From Bacillota bacterium (GTDB taxonomy: Bacteria; Bacillota; Clostridia; Lachnospirales; Lachnospiraceae), in NCBI GenBank assembly GCA_023439125.1, contig JAEXOU010000005.1, positions 62,001 through 126,000 of the forward strand: a stretch of DNA of 64,000 nt. Direction: 5' to 3'. The translations under genes and the position numbers were made by a program. Under the pieces are notes generated by a model. That model was not told the origin of the DNA. It saw only the letters and a list, made by a program, of their open reading frames with translations, and made no database searches. This document shows, one piece after another, positions 25,019 through 34,467 of the stretch (the first letter of the stretch is position 1; each line of letters opens with the position of its first letter).

Positions 25019-26368
25019 ATGAAAGAACAATATAAGGATATATATAAAAGATTAGTAGATGCCTATTATTCTCGGAGATTTGAGGAAGAATTCATGAACA
25101 TTATGAGCCATGAGTTTGAATCAAAAGAACAGGCTAGACAAATATTGGCTATCTTATGTGGTGTTGAGGAAGAGCAAACGGAAGATGATTTTGAATTTAT
25201 GCAAGCAATTGTACAATCAATTGTAAATCATCGTGTCAGAGAAAAGATTATGGAAAAAGTCAATAGTTGCAAGGTAGATTGTGCAGTTGAGGAAGGAAAA
25301 GCAAAATGTCAATCGGTTTGTCCAATGGATGCAATTATGAAAGATCCAATTACGAACGATAAATGGATTGATGATGATAAGTGTGTTACTTGTGGCCAAT
25401 GCATTACTGTATGCGAAAATCATAACTTTATGGATATACCACAGTTCTTACCTCTCGCTAGCTTATTAAAAGAAGAAACCGTCATGGCGATTGTTGCCCC
25501 TGCAATTGCAGGACAATTTGGAAAAGACGTCACCTTAGATCAATTAAGAGAAGCCTTGGTACGCGTAGGCTTTACGGATATGCTTGAAGTAGCAATGGCA
25601 GCTGATGTTCTAAGCTACAAAGAGGCAATGGAGTTTAACCATCATGTGAAATCAAAAGATGATTTTATGATTACTTCTTGTTGTTGCCCGGTGTGGGTTA
25701 CTTTGTTAAAACGTGTTTACAATGATTTAATTCCTGATTTTTCACCATCCGTTTCTCCTATGATTGCAATGGGAAGAATTATTAAACATCTAACACCTGA
25801 AGCAAAAGTAGTATTCATTGGTCCTTGCGTTGCAAAAAAGGCAGAAGCAAGGGAAGAAGATTTAAAGGGGACAATTGACTATGTATTGACCTTTCAAGAG
25901 CTCCAACTCATCTTTGAAGCACTTGATATTAAACCAGATCAATTAGAAGGCATTCCTGCAGTAGACTATGCAGCAACTGGAGGCCGATTATATGCACGTA
26001 GTGGTGGTGTATCAGAAGCCGTTTACGATATTGTGGATCAGATGTTTCCAGAAAAAAGAGATCTATTTGAATCAAAATATGTTAGTGGTGTTAAAGAGTG
26101 TCGAGCAATTCTAGAGCAATTAGAGCGTGGTGAAACCCGAGCTAGTTTTATTGAAGGTATGGGTTGTGTTGGTGGATGTGTTGGTGGTCCAAAAGCAAAC
26201 ATTGACCCAGAACAAGGAAGAATTGCGGCGAATGAAGTCGCCTACGATTCGGCGATTAAGATTCCAGTGAATTCAGAAGTATTGGAAGAAACATTACAAC
26301 AGTTAGGTATTAAGGATAAACACGAACTAGTTGAAAAGAGTAGTATGTTTGAACGTGATTTTAGTTAA
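25019..26368 (+). CDS. [FeFe] hydrogenase-like protein, H-cluster domain with 2x[4Fe-4S] ferredoxin domain
   Basis: The start is ATG 25019 behind TTGGAGG, giving 449 residues. A ferredoxin-like part (CAVEEGKAKCQSVCP, then CVTCGQCITVC; ~80-130) precedes the H-cluster domain. The three loops read TSCCCPVW, GPCVAKKAEA and EGMGCVGGCVGG, against TSCCPxW, MPCxxKxxE and ExMACxxGCxxGG in catalytic HydA. The cluster-binding cysteines are kept, but loop 1 has an extra Cys and loops 2 and 3 diverge, as I recall for the poorly studied group B/CpIII-like enzymes. It may oxidise or evolve H2, or sense it. No maturases or partner subunits lie in the window. Confidence 0.88.
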   Translation: MKEQYKDIYKRLVDAYYSRRFEEEFMNIMSHEFESKEQARQILAILCGVEEEQTEDDFEFMQAIVQSIVNHRVREKIMEKVNSCKVDCAVEEGKAKCQSVCPMDAIMKDPITNDKWIDDDKCVTCGQCITVCENHNFMDIPQFLPLASLLKEETVMAIVAPAIAGQFGKDVTLDQLREALVRVGFTDMLEVAMAADVLSYKEAMEFNHHVKSKDDFMITSCCCPVWVTLLKRVYNDLIPDFSPSVSPMIAMGRIIKHLTPEAKVVFIGPCVAKKAEAREEDLKGTIDYVLTFQELQLIFEALDIKPDQLEGIPAVDYAATGGRLYARSGGVSEAVYDIVDQMFPEKRDLFESKYVSGVKECRAILEQLERGETRASFIEGMGCVGGCVGGPKANIDPEQGRIAANEVAYDSAIKIPVNSEVLEETLQQLGIKDKHELVEKSSMFERDFS

Positions 26369-26389
26369 ATCAACTAATTTTCGTTAATA

Positions 26390-26490
26390 AATGAGCTTGA
26401 TCATGATTTTCTTAGTGGGACGAGGAATAAAATCCACTAAGTAGAAGTGCTTTTTTAAGTACTCTGAAAATATGATCAAGCTCATTCTTT
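26390..26490. terminator. Three-way-junction hairpin after the hydrogenase gene
   Basis: Outer arms AATGAGCTTGATCAT (26390-26404) and ATGATCAAGCTCATT (26472-26486) are perfectly complementary. Inside lie two smaller hairpins: CTTAGTGGA/TCCACTAAG (26411-26419, 26433-26441) and AGTGCTT/AAGTACT (26446-26452, 26457-26463). CTTTT follows. It is terminator-like but unusually elaborate. Confidence 0.65.
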
Positions 26491-26652
26491 TAGACAAAGT
26501 ATGGACAATTTTAACAGAAAACATCTTTACAAATTATATAAATTACTTTATCATAAAGTATATATGTAATTTGCTGTTACAATAAATAAGAACGGATACA
26601 TTATGTAAAGGGAAAGAATAATTCGAAAGAAAAGTTACAGGAGGGTAGCTTA

Positions 26653-27636
26653 ATGGGCTTTTTTAAGGATATGAAACAAGATACGAACAAGACCAGTGAA
26701 GAAACAGCCAAGAAAGAAAACTCTGATACTTTAGAAGAATTGAACGATCAAAAGCAAGAGGAGAGTAAAAAAGAAACAGAAGACTTTATAGATGAAAACA
26801 TGTATAAAGATATATTGGCGGCTGCAGAACAGTTACTTACAGAGGATGATGATAATGATTCACAGGAGTTGAACTCAATTGAAACCAGTTCACAGGAAGG
26901 CTCGAAATTAGATGATGAAACTGGTTCATTAAAAGAGATAAACTCAAGCCAGGAAGCTACTTTAAAAGAAACTGACGACAATCAGGAAACGATGGAATCT
27001 GAAACAAAAAACATGGGAACGGATGTAAATAAAGAAGAGGAAAAGGTGGAGAATACTATGGTTGATTATGATGAAAATGCAGTAGATTCCGAAATCTTAG
27101 ATACATTATTAAAGGATGAGGAGAAGACAGAAAAGTCTGAGCATGTGGAAGAGAAAACTCATGAGGTTAACCCTGAATTAACCAAAGAGGATAAAGAAGC
27201 AGTTACTGTGATTACAAGAGGAACAACGATTAACGGTAGTATTATATCTGATTGCTCTTTGGATGTAATGGGTACAATCAATGGAGATATCGAATGTCTT
27301 GGAAAACTTTCCATCAGTGGAAAAGTGGTTGGTAATTCAATGGCAAGTGAAGTATATGTTAATACGGATCGTTTAGAAGGTAGTATTAGCAGTGAGGGAA
27401 GTGTAAAGGTTGGAGTCGGAACAGTTGTTATTGGTGATATTACAGCAACTTCAGGTGTAATTGCAGGAGCTGTAAAGGGCGAGATTGATGTTAGTGGCCC
27501 AGTTGTTATCGATTCTACTGCTATTATCAAAGGAAACATCAAGGCAAAGACAGTTCAGATGAACAATGGTGCTGTTGTAGAAGGTTTCTGTTCCCTAAGT
27601 TATTCTGATGTTGACATTAACAATATTTTTGAGTAG
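26653..27636 (+). CDS. Bactofilin (polymer-forming cytoskeletal protein) with long acidic N-terminal extension
   Basis: The protein has 327 residues. The first ~175 are low-complexity, rich in Glu, Asp, Ser and Asn, and probably disordered. Residues ~180-315 form the bactofilin beta-helix (VITRGTTINGSIISDCSLDV, GDIECLGKLSISGKVVGN, VVIGDITATSGVIAGAVKGEI). Bactofilins polymerise into filaments without nucleotides and shape or organise the envelope. Typical bactofilins have short tails, so the acidic extension is unusual. RBS AGGAGGG. It sits upstream of pyrH, where other Firmicutes often carry rpsB-tsf. Confidence 0.9.
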   Translation: MGFFKDMKQDTNKTSEETAKKENSDTLEELNDQKQEESKKETEDFIDENMYKDILAAAEQLLTEDDDNDSQELNSIETSSQEGSKLDDETGSLKEINSSQEATLKETDDNQETMESETKNMGTDVNKEEEKVENTMVDYDENAVDSEILDTLLKDEEKTEKSEHVEEKTHEVNPELTKEDKEAVTVITRGTTINGSIISDCSLDVMGTINGDIECLGKLSISGKVVGNSMASEVYVNTDRLEGSISSEGSVKVGVGTVVIGDITATSGVIAGAVKGEIDVSGPVVIDSTAIIKGNIKAKTVQMNNGAVVEGFCSLSYSDVDINNIFE

Positions 27637-27696
27637 AAATTATGAAAGAAATGTGGTAAAATTTTTGGGACAAAAAAAGGTGTGAGGTAGTGAAGA

Positions 27697-28401
27697 ATGA
27701 AAACCTATAATAGGGTATTACTTAAATTAAGTGGCGAAGCATTGGCGGGCGATAAAAAGACTGGGTTTGATGAAGCTACCTGTATTGAAGTGGGTAAGCA
27801 AGTAAAATCTTTAGTTGATGACGGAATTGAAGTAGCTATTGTAATTGGTGGTGGTAACTTTTGGAGAGGCAGAACATCTGAAACGATTGATCGCACAAAA
27901 GCAGACCAGATTGGTGTGTTAGCGACTGTGATGAATTGCATCTATGTGTCAGAAATCTTTCGGTTTGTTGGGATGGAGACAGCCATCTTTACACCATTTG
28001 CTTGTGGAAGCATGACAGAGTTATTCAGTAAGGATAAAGCAGTTGAATGTTTAAAGCAAGGTAAAGTAATTTTCTTAGCTGGTGGCACTGGTCATCCTTA
28101 TTTTTCAACTGATACAGCAACAGCATTAAGAGCAATTGAATTAGATACTGATGTTATCTTAATGGCACGAGCAATTGATGGGGTTTATGATAGTGATCCT
28201 AAGCAAAATCCAGATGCAATTAAATATGATTCTGTATCGTATCAGGTATTACTTGACAAAAAACTGGCAATCATGGATTTAACAGCAACTGTTATGTGCA
28301 TGGAAAATAAGAAACCATGTTTAGTATTCTCGTTAAATGAGGAGAACAGCATTGTAAATAATGTGAAAGGTGCCTGTACAGGTACGATTGTCACACCGTA
28401 A
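27697..28401 (+). CDS. pyrH: UMP kinase
   Basis: The 234-residue protein belongs to the amino-acid-kinase fold: LLKLSGEALAG at the N-terminus, AIVIGGGNFWRG, then FLAGGTGHPYFSTDTA and DGVYDSDPK. Length and motifs are those of bacterial hexameric UMP kinase, which phosphorylates UMP to UDP in the cytoplasm. It leads the conserved frr-uppS-cdsA-dxr-rseP series, and frr begins 21 bp later. Confidence 0.96.
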   Translation: MKTYNRVLLKLSGEALAGDKKTGFDEATCIEVGKQVKSLVDDGIEVAIVIGGGNFWRGRTSETIDRTKADQIGVLATVMNCIYVSEIFRFVGMETAIFTPFACGSMTELFSKDKAVECLKQGKVIFLAGGTGHPYFSTDTATALRAIELDTDVILMARAIDGVYDSDPKQNPDAIKYDSVSYQVLLDKKLAIMDLTATVMCMENKKPCLVFSLNEENSIVNNVKGACTGTIVTP

Positions 28402-28422
28402 TAATTTTTTGGAGGTAACGTT

Positions 28423-28977
28423 ATGAATGAAAGAGTAAAACCTTTTGAGGTTAAGATGCAAAAATCCTTAGATACATTGAAAGATGAATACACAGGTATT
28501 CGTGCTGGTCGTGCGAATCCTCATCTATTGGATAAATTAAAGGTTGATTATTATGGTACACCAAGTCCTCTTCAACAAGTGGCTAATATAAGTGTTCCAG
28601 AAGCAAGAATTATCCAGATTCAACCTTGGGAATCTAAGTTAATTAAAGACATTGAAAAAGCTATTTTAACTTCTGATTTAGGTTTAACACCAAGTAATGA
28701 TGGTAAAGTGATTCGTTTAGTTTTCCCAGAGTTAACCGAGGAAAGACGTAAGGAACTTGTAAAAGATGTTAAGAAGAAGGCTGAAAATGCAAAAGTTGCA
28801 ATTCGTAACATTCGTCGTGATGCGAATGATGTAATCAAGAAAGCAGCAAAAGCGAATGAAATCTCCGAGGATGAACAGAAGCAAATCGAAGATGAGATTC
28901 AAAAAGTTACGGACAAGTTTGTAGTTGAAGTTGATAAGGCTATGGAAGCGAAGTCCAAAGAAATCTTAACAGTATAA
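28423..28977 (+). CDS. frr: Ribosome recycling factor
   Basis: The 184-residue protein matches RRF in length and sequence: the AGRANPHLLDKLKVDYYG region, PWESKLIKDIEKAI, and a C-terminal long-helix domain (RRDANDVIKKAAKANEISED). It splits post-termination ribosomes together with EF-G. RBS GGAGG. It follows pyrH as in most bacteria. Confidence 0.97.
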   Translation: MNERVKPFEVKMQKSLDTLKDEYTGIRAGRANPHLLDKLKVDYYGTPSPLQQVANISVPEARIIQIQPWESKLIKDIEKAILTSDLGLTPSNDGKVIRLVFPELTEERRKELVKDVKKKAENAKVAIRNIRRDANDVIKKAAKANEISEDEQKQIEDEIQKVTDKFVVEVDKAMEAKSKEILTV

Positions 28978-28984
28978 AACATCA

Positions 28985-29035
28985 GAGGGTGTTGAAAATT
29001 CAACGATTGTTTCGTATGAATTTCGCAACACCCTC
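28985..29035 (+). promoter_or_regulatory. Stem-loop between frr and uppS
   Basis: GAGGGTGTTG (28985-28994) pairs with CAACACCCTC (29026-29035), extended inside by AATTCA/TGAATT. No T-run follows, so it may be an mRNA processing or stability element and not a full terminator. uppS starts 25 bp later. Confidence 0.5.
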
Positions 29036-29059
29036 ATTAGCGTTAGAAAGGTATTCGGT

Positions 29060-29773
29060 ATGGAAGATAAGGAATATAAGATTCCACAACACATTGCAAT
29101 CATTATGGATGGGAATGGACGTTGGGCAAAGAAGAAGCATATGCCTCGTAACTATGGACATTCCAAAGGGAGCCAGGTTGTTGAAAAGATTGGAAAAGAA
29201 GCATTTGATATGGGTGTAAAGTACATGACCGTATATGCATTCTCAACGGAAAACTGGTCTCGTCCGAAAGAAGAAGTTGATAAACTTATGGAGTTGTTAC
29301 ATGACTTTATGAGAGATTGTATTAAAAAAAGTAAGAAAAATAATATGAGGGTTCGTGTCATTGGTGATATCACTCGACTTGAAGAGGAATTACAAAAAAG
29401 TATCATAGAACTAGAGGAAATATCAAAAGATAATACTGGATTGAATTTTCAAGTAGCACTTAATTACGGTGGGAGAGATGAGATTACTCGTGCGATGAAA
29501 GAAATAGCTGCGAAAGTGGAGAATGGTACTCTTAAAAAAGAGGAAATCACAGAGCAGTTAATCAGCGAGCATCTTGATACTGCAACAATTCCAGACCCTG
29601 ATTTATTAATTCGTACGAGTGGTGAATATCGTTTATCGAACTTTTTACCTTGGCAGCTTGCATATACCGAGTTTTATTTTACAGATGTGCTATGGCCAGA
29701 TTTTAATAAGAAAGAACTTCAAAAAGCGATTGATTACTATAATGGAAGAGAGCGAAGATTTGGAGGAGTCTGA
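29060..29773 (+). CDS. uppS: Isoprenyl transferase (undecaprenyl diphosphate synthase)
   Basis: The 237-residue cis-prenyltransferase has IIMDGNGRWAKK with catalytic Asp17, FSTENWSRP, the LNYGGRDEI block and DLLIRTSGEYRLSNFLPWQ near the C-terminus. It builds the C55 lipid carrier for the cell wall from IPP made by the dxr/ispG route encoded downstream. Its TGA shares one base with the cdsA ATG, so the two are coupled. Confidence 0.96.
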   Translation: MEDKEYKIPQHIAIIMDGNGRWAKKKHMPRNYGHSKGSQVVEKIGKEAFDMGVKYMTVYAFSTENWSRPKEEVDKLMELLHDFMRDCIKKSKKNNMRVRVIGDITRLEEELQKSIIELEEISKDNTGLNFQVALNYGGRDEITRAMKEIAAKVENGTLKKEEITEQLISEHLDTATIPDPDLLIRTSGEYRLSNFLPWQLAYTEFYFTDVLWPDFNKKELQKAIDYYNGRERRFGGV

Positions 29774-30582
29774 TGAAAGATACGTCATTTTGGATACGTT
29801 GTCGTAGTTCCATCATATTAATGTGTATCACCATAACAGCTATGGTGATCGGTAGAGAAGTACTATTTTTCATTTTATTAGGGATTTCGTTCATTGGATT
29901 AATGGAATTATACCGTGTTCTTAATATGCAAAAGAGTGTATTTGCAATTGCAGGTTATATCGCATGTGCAGGTTATTATGCACTAATCTACTTTAATCAA
30001 AAGGATTTATTATTTCCGTATTGTGTTGGATTTTTACTTGTTGTTATGGCTGTTTATGTATTTGCATTTCCAAAATATAAAACAGAGCATGCAACGCTTA
30101 CTTTTTTCGGATTGTTCTATGTAGTAATTATGCTTTCTTTTATTTATAGAATCCGAATTATGGAGGGTGGAGCGTTTACTGTTTGGTTAGCATTCATCGG
30201 TTCTTGGGGATCCGATACATGTGCTTACCTTGTCGGTAGAAAAATTGGAAAACATAAGATGGCACCGATTCTAAGTCCAAAGAAATCAATCGAAGGGTTA
30301 TTCGGGGGCATTTTAGGAGCAGCACTCATAGGTTTTCTCTATGCTACCTTATTAAAACAGTACATCGAAGGCTTTGCAAATCCACAATTAAGTTTTGCTA
30401 TCATAGGTGGATGCTCTGCTGTTATTTCACAGATTGGTGATTTAGCTGCATCTGCTATTAAGAGAAATCATGAAATCAAAGATTATGGTAATTTAATTCC
30501 TGGTCATGGTGGGATTTTAGATCGCTTTGATAGTCTTATCTTTACTGCACCAATTGTATTTTATTTGGCATCTATTTTGTAA
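29773..30582 (+). CDS. cdsA: Phosphatidate cytidylyltransferase
   Basis: The 269-residue membrane protein has seven to eight helices and the CDP-diglyceride synthase motifs SPKKSIEGLFGG, QIGDLAASAIKR and the C-terminal GHGGILDRFDSL. It makes CDP-diacylglycerol from phosphatidic acid and CTP. It overlaps uppS by one base. dxr starts 104 bp later. Confidence 0.95.
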   Translation: MKDTSFWIRCRSSIILMCITITAMVIGREVLFFILLGISFIGLMELYRVLNMQKSVFAIAGYIACAGYYALIYFNQKDLLFPYCVGFLLVVMAVYVFAFPKYKTEHATLTFFGLFYVVIMLSFIYRIRIMEGGAFTVWLAFIGSWGSDTCAYLVGRKIGKHKMAPILSPKKSIEGLFGGILGAALIGFLYATLLKQYIEGFANPQLSFAIIGGCSAVISQIGDLAASAIKRNHEIKDYGNLIPGHGGILDRFDSLIFTAPIVFYLASIL

Positions 30583-30686
30583 TTACTATTAACAATAAAA
30601 TAAGTCAGTTTGCTGGGTTATTTTATCCAAGACAAGGAAGAGTTAATCAGTATACTTTTCTTCGTTGAATAGATTTAGGAGACAAC

Positions 30687-31847
30687 ATGAAGACAATATC
30701 GATATTGGGTTCTACAGGATCCATCGGGACTCAGACACTAGAAGTAGTTCGAGAAAACAAGGATCTTAAAGTTGCTGCTTTAGCGGCTTTACAAAATATT
30801 TCATTGTTAGAAGAACAAGCAAGAGAATTTCAACCAGAGATTGTTTGTGTTTACGAGGAAACTCGTGCGAAGGAATTATCGTTAAAATTAGCAGATACAA
30901 ATATTAAAGTCGTTTCTTGTATGGAGGGACTCATTGAGTGTGCAACCATTCCGAGTGCATCATTAGTAGTAAGTGCAGTCGTTGGAATGATTGGTATCTT
31001 ACCAGTAATTGAAGCAATTAAAGCTAAAAAAGACATTGCATTTGCTAATAAGGAAACTTTGGTTACTGTTGGACATATCATTATGCCATTAGTAAAAGAG
31101 TATCAAGTTTCTTTATTACCTGTGGATTCTGAGCATTCTGCTATTTTCCAAGCACTTCAGGGTAGCCATGGTTCTGAAGTTTCTAAAATTATTTTAACTG
31201 CTTCTGGTGGCCCTTTCCGTGGAAGAAAACGAGAAGAATTAAAGAACGTACAGGTAGAAGATGCCTTAAAACATCCAAATTGGTCGATGGGACGTAAAAT
31301 AACGATTGATTCCGCAACAATGGTGAATAAGGGGCTTGAAGTAATTGAAGCACGCTGGTTATTTGATGTTTCAGTGGATCAAATTGAAGTAGTGATTCAT
31401 CCTCAGAGTATCATTCATTCTGCGGTTGAATATATGGATGGTGGCATTATTGCGCAAATGGGTACTCCTGATATGAAGCTACCAATTCAGTATGCTATTT
31501 TCTATCCGAACGCTAGGAGATATCTGCCAGGTAAGCGTGTTAACTTTTTTGAACTTGGGTCTATTACGTTTGAAAAACCAGATTTGACAAATTATCCAGG
31601 GTTAGCAATGGCTTACGAGGTTATGAGAGTTGGTCATAGTCTTCCAACAGTATATAATGCAGCCAATGAACGCGCAGTAGCGAAATTTTTGAACCGAGAA
31701 ATCTCATATTTGGAGATAACGGATTTGATTCGATCAGCGATAGATTCTCACTCACTGATTCAGAATCCAAATGTATCTCAAATTCTTAATATAGAACAGG
31801 AAACATATGATATAATAGAACGCGAATGTGCAAAGCATGTTCGATAA
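30687..31847 (+). CDS. dxr: 1-deoxy-D-xylulose 5-phosphate reductoisomerase
   Basis: The 386-residue enzyme carries the NADPH-binding ILGSTGSIGTQTLEVV, the metal/substrate motifs NKETLV, PVDSEHSAIFQ and SGGPFRGR, and KITIDSATMVNKGLE. It catalyses the committed step of the MEP isoprenoid pathway. ispG of the same pathway is coded about 4 kb downstream. RBS AGGAGA. Confidence 0.97.
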   Translation: MKTISILGSTGSIGTQTLEVVRENKDLKVAALAALQNISLLEEQAREFQPEIVCVYEETRAKELSLKLADTNIKVVSCMEGLIECATIPSASLVVSAVVGMIGILPVIEAIKAKKDIAFANKETLVTVGHIIMPLVKEYQVSLLPVDSEHSAIFQALQGSHGSEVSKIILTASGGPFRGRKREELKNVQVEDALKHPNWSMGRKITIDSATMVNKGLEVIEARWLFDVSVDQIEVVIHPQSIIHSAVEYMDGGIIAQMGTPDMKLPIQYAIFYPNARRYLPGKRVNFFELGSITFEKPDLTNYPGLAMAYEVMRVGHSLPTVYNAANERAVAKFLNREISYLEITDLIRSAIDSHSLIQNPNVSQILNIEQETYDIIERECAKHVR

Positions 31848-31871
31848 GAATCGAGAAAGGAACTAATTGAT

Positions 31872-33155
31872 ATGAAGATTGTAGTAGCATTATTAATATT
31901 CGGTCTAATTGTAATGATCCACGAGCTTGGTCATTTCTTATTGGCGAAGAAAAATGGAATTACAGTTTCTGAGTTTTCTATCGGAATGGGACCGAGATTA
32001 TTTAGCTTTGTGAAGCGTGGAACAAGATATTCATTAAAGCTATTTCCAATCGGTGGTTCCTGTGCGATGGGAGAAGACGACCCAGAAAACTTAGATGAAG
32101 GAGCATTTAACACTAAAAATGTTTGGGCAAGAATATCTACGATTTTTGCTGGACCTTTTTTCAATTTTGTCTTAGCTTTTTTGCTTTCCTTAATTGTTGT
32201 TGGAGTTGCAGGCTATGATCCAGCAGAGGTTACGGTTGTACCAGAAAAAAGTAACGCAAAAACTGCCGGATTGCAGGTTGGAGACATTATTACAGAGATT
32301 GATGGTAAGAGTGTAAAGTTTTCACGAGATATTGCTTTGTATACGGATCTGATTGGGATATCGAAGGAGCCATTTACAATTAAGATTATAAGAAATGGTG
32401 AATCAAAAACGATAACGTATACTCCATCCTATGTGAAAAAGTATATGCTTGGTTTTGTTTACTCTCCAAATACTTCGGAAATAGTCTCTGTCGAAGCAGA
32501 TTCTGCCATGTCAGATGCTGGTGTAGTAGCAGGTGATACGATTACAAAAATGAATGGAGTTGCACTTAGCGCAGATTATACATTATCAGATTACTTAGAA
32601 GAATACCCATTACAAGGGGAAGAAGTTGAAATTGAATACAAACATAAGGATAATATTAAGACTGCAAAGTTAACACCAAGAATGACAGAACTTTACGACC
32701 TTGATTTTAATTACAATGACAGATTTGTGAAGACAGACTTCTGGAGCACAATTCGTTATAGCTTTAGTAATGTACGCTATTGGATCGAAATAACCGTACG
32801 TAGTCTTGGTAAGTTAGTTACTGGACAGATCGGTACGAGTGAACTTGGTGGACCTGTACGTATTGTAGATGAGCTTGGTTCTGTAGTTGATTTAAAAGAT
32901 GAGATAGGAATCAGTAATGTGATTCTTACATTGCTTGAGTGGGCAATTCTACTCAGTGCTAACCTTGGTGTAATGAATCTACTTCCAATTCCAGCACTCG
33001 ATGGCGGGCGACTCGTATTCTTATTCATTGAAGCAGTTCGTGGTAAGCCAATCAGCCGCGAAAAGGAAGGTTATGTTCATGGCATTGGATTTATACTATT
33101 GATGATTTTGATGGTATTCATATTCTTTAATGATATTAAAAATATATTCTTTTAA
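31872..33155 (+). CDS. rseP: Site-2 intramembrane metalloprotease RseP family
   Basis: The 427-residue protein has HELGH at 17-21 inside the first helix, a hydrophobic helix after FAGPFFNF, two PDZ-like regions (GLQVGDIITEIDGKSV and GVVAGDTITKMNGV), and a C-terminal NLLPIPALDGG with Asp377 as third zinc ligand, followed by a last helix. It cleaves anti-sigma or signal-peptide remnants within the membrane. It follows dxr by 24 bp. A hairpin ends the transcript right after it, so the usual rseP-ispG linkage is broken here. Confidence 0.95.
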   Translation: MKIVVALLIFGLIVMIHELGHFLLAKKNGITVSEFSIGMGPRLFSFVKRGTRYSLKLFPIGGSCAMGEDDPENLDEGAFNTKNVWARISTIFAGPFFNFVLAFLLSLIVVGVAGYDPAEVTVVPEKSNAKTAGLQVGDIITEIDGKSVKFSRDIALYTDLIGISKEPFTIKIIRNGESKTITYTPSYVKKYMLGFVYSPNTSEIVSVEADSAMSDAGVVAGDTITKMNGVALSADYTLSDYLEEYPLQGEEVEIEYKHKDNIKTAKLTPRMTELYDLDFNYNDRFVKTDFWSTIRYSFSNVRYWIEITVRSLGKLVTGQIGTSELGGPVRIVDELGSVVDLKDEIGISNVILTLLEWAILLSANLGVMNLLPIPALDGGRLVFLFIEAVRGKPISREKEGYVHGIGFILLMILMVFIFFNDIKNIFF

Positions 33156-33161
33156 AGGCAG

Positions 33162-33200
33162 AACGGGGTTGTTGCATAATGCAACAGCCCTGTTTGTTTG
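33162..33200. terminator. Rho-independent terminator after rseP
   Basis: AACGGGGTTGTTGCA pairs with TGCAACAGCCCTGTTT (3-nt loop, one G-U pair), followed by GTTTG. It probably ends the pyrH-rseP operon. Confidence 0.75.
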
Positions 33201-33233
33201 CTCGGAGTTTGTGATTTTTGCTATGAAGTAGAA

Positions 33234-33332
33234 CGAGTACACATGTATATTTTCTACGGCGCGCTATGCTTACAAGCCCACAAAGAGCGTGTGGGACTTG
33301 TATGGCCTTCGATAATATACATGTGTTTTTTC
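33234..33332. repeat. Nested palindromic repeat, family A copy 3
   Basis: Arms at 33239-33253 (ACACATGTATAT) and 33313-33326 (ATATACATGTGT) enclose a core (33253-33312: GCGCGCTATGCTTACAAGCC ... GTGGGACTTGTATGGCC). The core matches copies 1 and 2 while the arms do not. The 33336-33470 stretch after it holds nothing recognisable. Confidence 0.8.
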
Positions 33333-33469
33333 GGGAAAGGAGGTGAAATCACAAACGCAATAAAGTTGCTAGGGCTGTTACATAACTAATAGGAGAATCC
33401 TGAAAAAACAGATATTTGTAAAACCTCATTTAATATGGTAGGATATAGAAAATAATTACTATATTTGAT

Positions 33470-33625
33470 AGAGTATTACACGATCAAAGCAATCCAAATG
33501 ATTTATCTGAATATGTAGATGGCAATGAGAAAAAAAGTTCATAAGTTTCAAGTTATTTTCAGTATTGTAGCTATTTTAGTCGAAGTAGCGACTTTTATAA
33601 TTTTAATTAAAGTCAATCCAAATAA
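33470..33625 (+). pseudogene. 3' remnant of a tandem copy of the following membrane-protein gene
   Basis: The DNA from GAGTATTACACGATCAAAG to about 33620 closely matches the 3' end of the next gene (34213-34350): AATCCAAATGAT, GTAGATGG.AATGAGAAA and GTAGCGAC are shared. The copy is frame-disrupted after GAGAAA (GAGAAAAAAAGTTCATAA against GAGAAAACATCAAATAAG). It has no 5' part and is best read as the leftover of a collapsed tandem duplication. Confidence 0.75.
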
Positions 33626-33659
33626 AGGTAAAAGAAATACCTTAAAGGAGGTCAAAATT

Positions 33660-34358
33660 ATGGATAGAAAAAAGAATAGCTTTACTAGCAATTTGCTGGG
33701 TATTTTATTTCTAATCTGGTTGATTGGATCATTTGGAGCTTTCTTCTATTTAGCAAAAAGAGACGCATCTAAAGTGTGGTCGCTTATTTTATTTGGACAA
33801 TACTTTTTTGTTGGTGGGATCATAGGGATTGGTAAAACCTTAAGTAAAAAATCATTTCCATTTCTATTGTTTATCTTTCCGTTAGCAGGAATTGCATTAA
33901 TTTATAGCGGTGTTTATATGCTTACTGCAAATGAAATGCAAATTAATAAATATGTTCATGTAGTAGTCCCCTTTCTTTTTGCATCTGCTTTTTCTATTGT
34001 GGGAATCTTATTTATTGCAACGTCATTACAAAGCTATTATCGAATAAAAAAATACTACACTATAGAATTGGATGCACAATGCAAAGAGATTGTTACGCTA
34101 CCTGGAGTAGATGAGCCTGATACTTATATGCCAATATATGAAGTATCTTATTGTGGTAAGACTTATACATTACAAAATGATGTATATACGAATATAGGTC
34201 GATGGGTTCTTGGGGAGTATTATACAATCAAAGTCAATCCAAATGATATACATGAATTTGTAGATGGTAATGAGAAAACATCAAATAAGTTTCATGTTGT
34301 CTTCGGTATTATAGCTATATTTGTCGGAGTAGCGACATTCATTATTATTTTGAATTGA
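33660..34358 (+). CDS. Membrane protein with C-terminal soluble insert (hypothetical)
   Basis: ATG 33660 behind AAAGGAGGT gives 232 residues; the longer in-frame reading from 33519 runs into the pseudogene remnant and is rejected. About five membrane segments: four in the first 130 residues (LLGILFLIWLIGSFGAFF and following), then a soluble stretch at ~140-205 (TIELDAQCKEIVTLPGVDEP ... YTNIGRWVLGEYYTIKVNPN) and a last helix (FGIIAIFVGVATFIIIL). The soluble part resembles DUF3592-like SH3/barrel domains of bacterial membrane proteins, with low certainty. The function is unknown. Confidence 0.75.
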   Translation: MDRKKNSFTSNLLGILFLIWLIGSFGAFFYLAKRDASKVWSLILFGQYFFVGGIIGIGKTLSKKSFPFLLFIFPLAGIALIYSGVYMLTANEMQINKYVHVVVPFLFASAFSIVGILFIATSLQSYYRIKKYYTIELDAQCKEIVTLPGVDEPDTYMPIYEVSYCGKTYTLQNDVYTNIGRWVLGEYYTIKVNPNDIHEFVDGNEKTSNKFHVVFGIIAIFVGVATFIIILN

Positions 34359-34467
34359 ATTCCTACAGTATTAGATATATTATGTAGTATATGAAGAAAA
34401 TGCAGGATTCTTATCTAATTGCAGACGAGGCCTGGAAGTATTACAACGATAGAAAAGGGTGAATTAG

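Noticed and set aside
33198..33389. 63-aa + frame
   Set aside because: It lies across the family A repeat and has no RBS or recognisable sequence.
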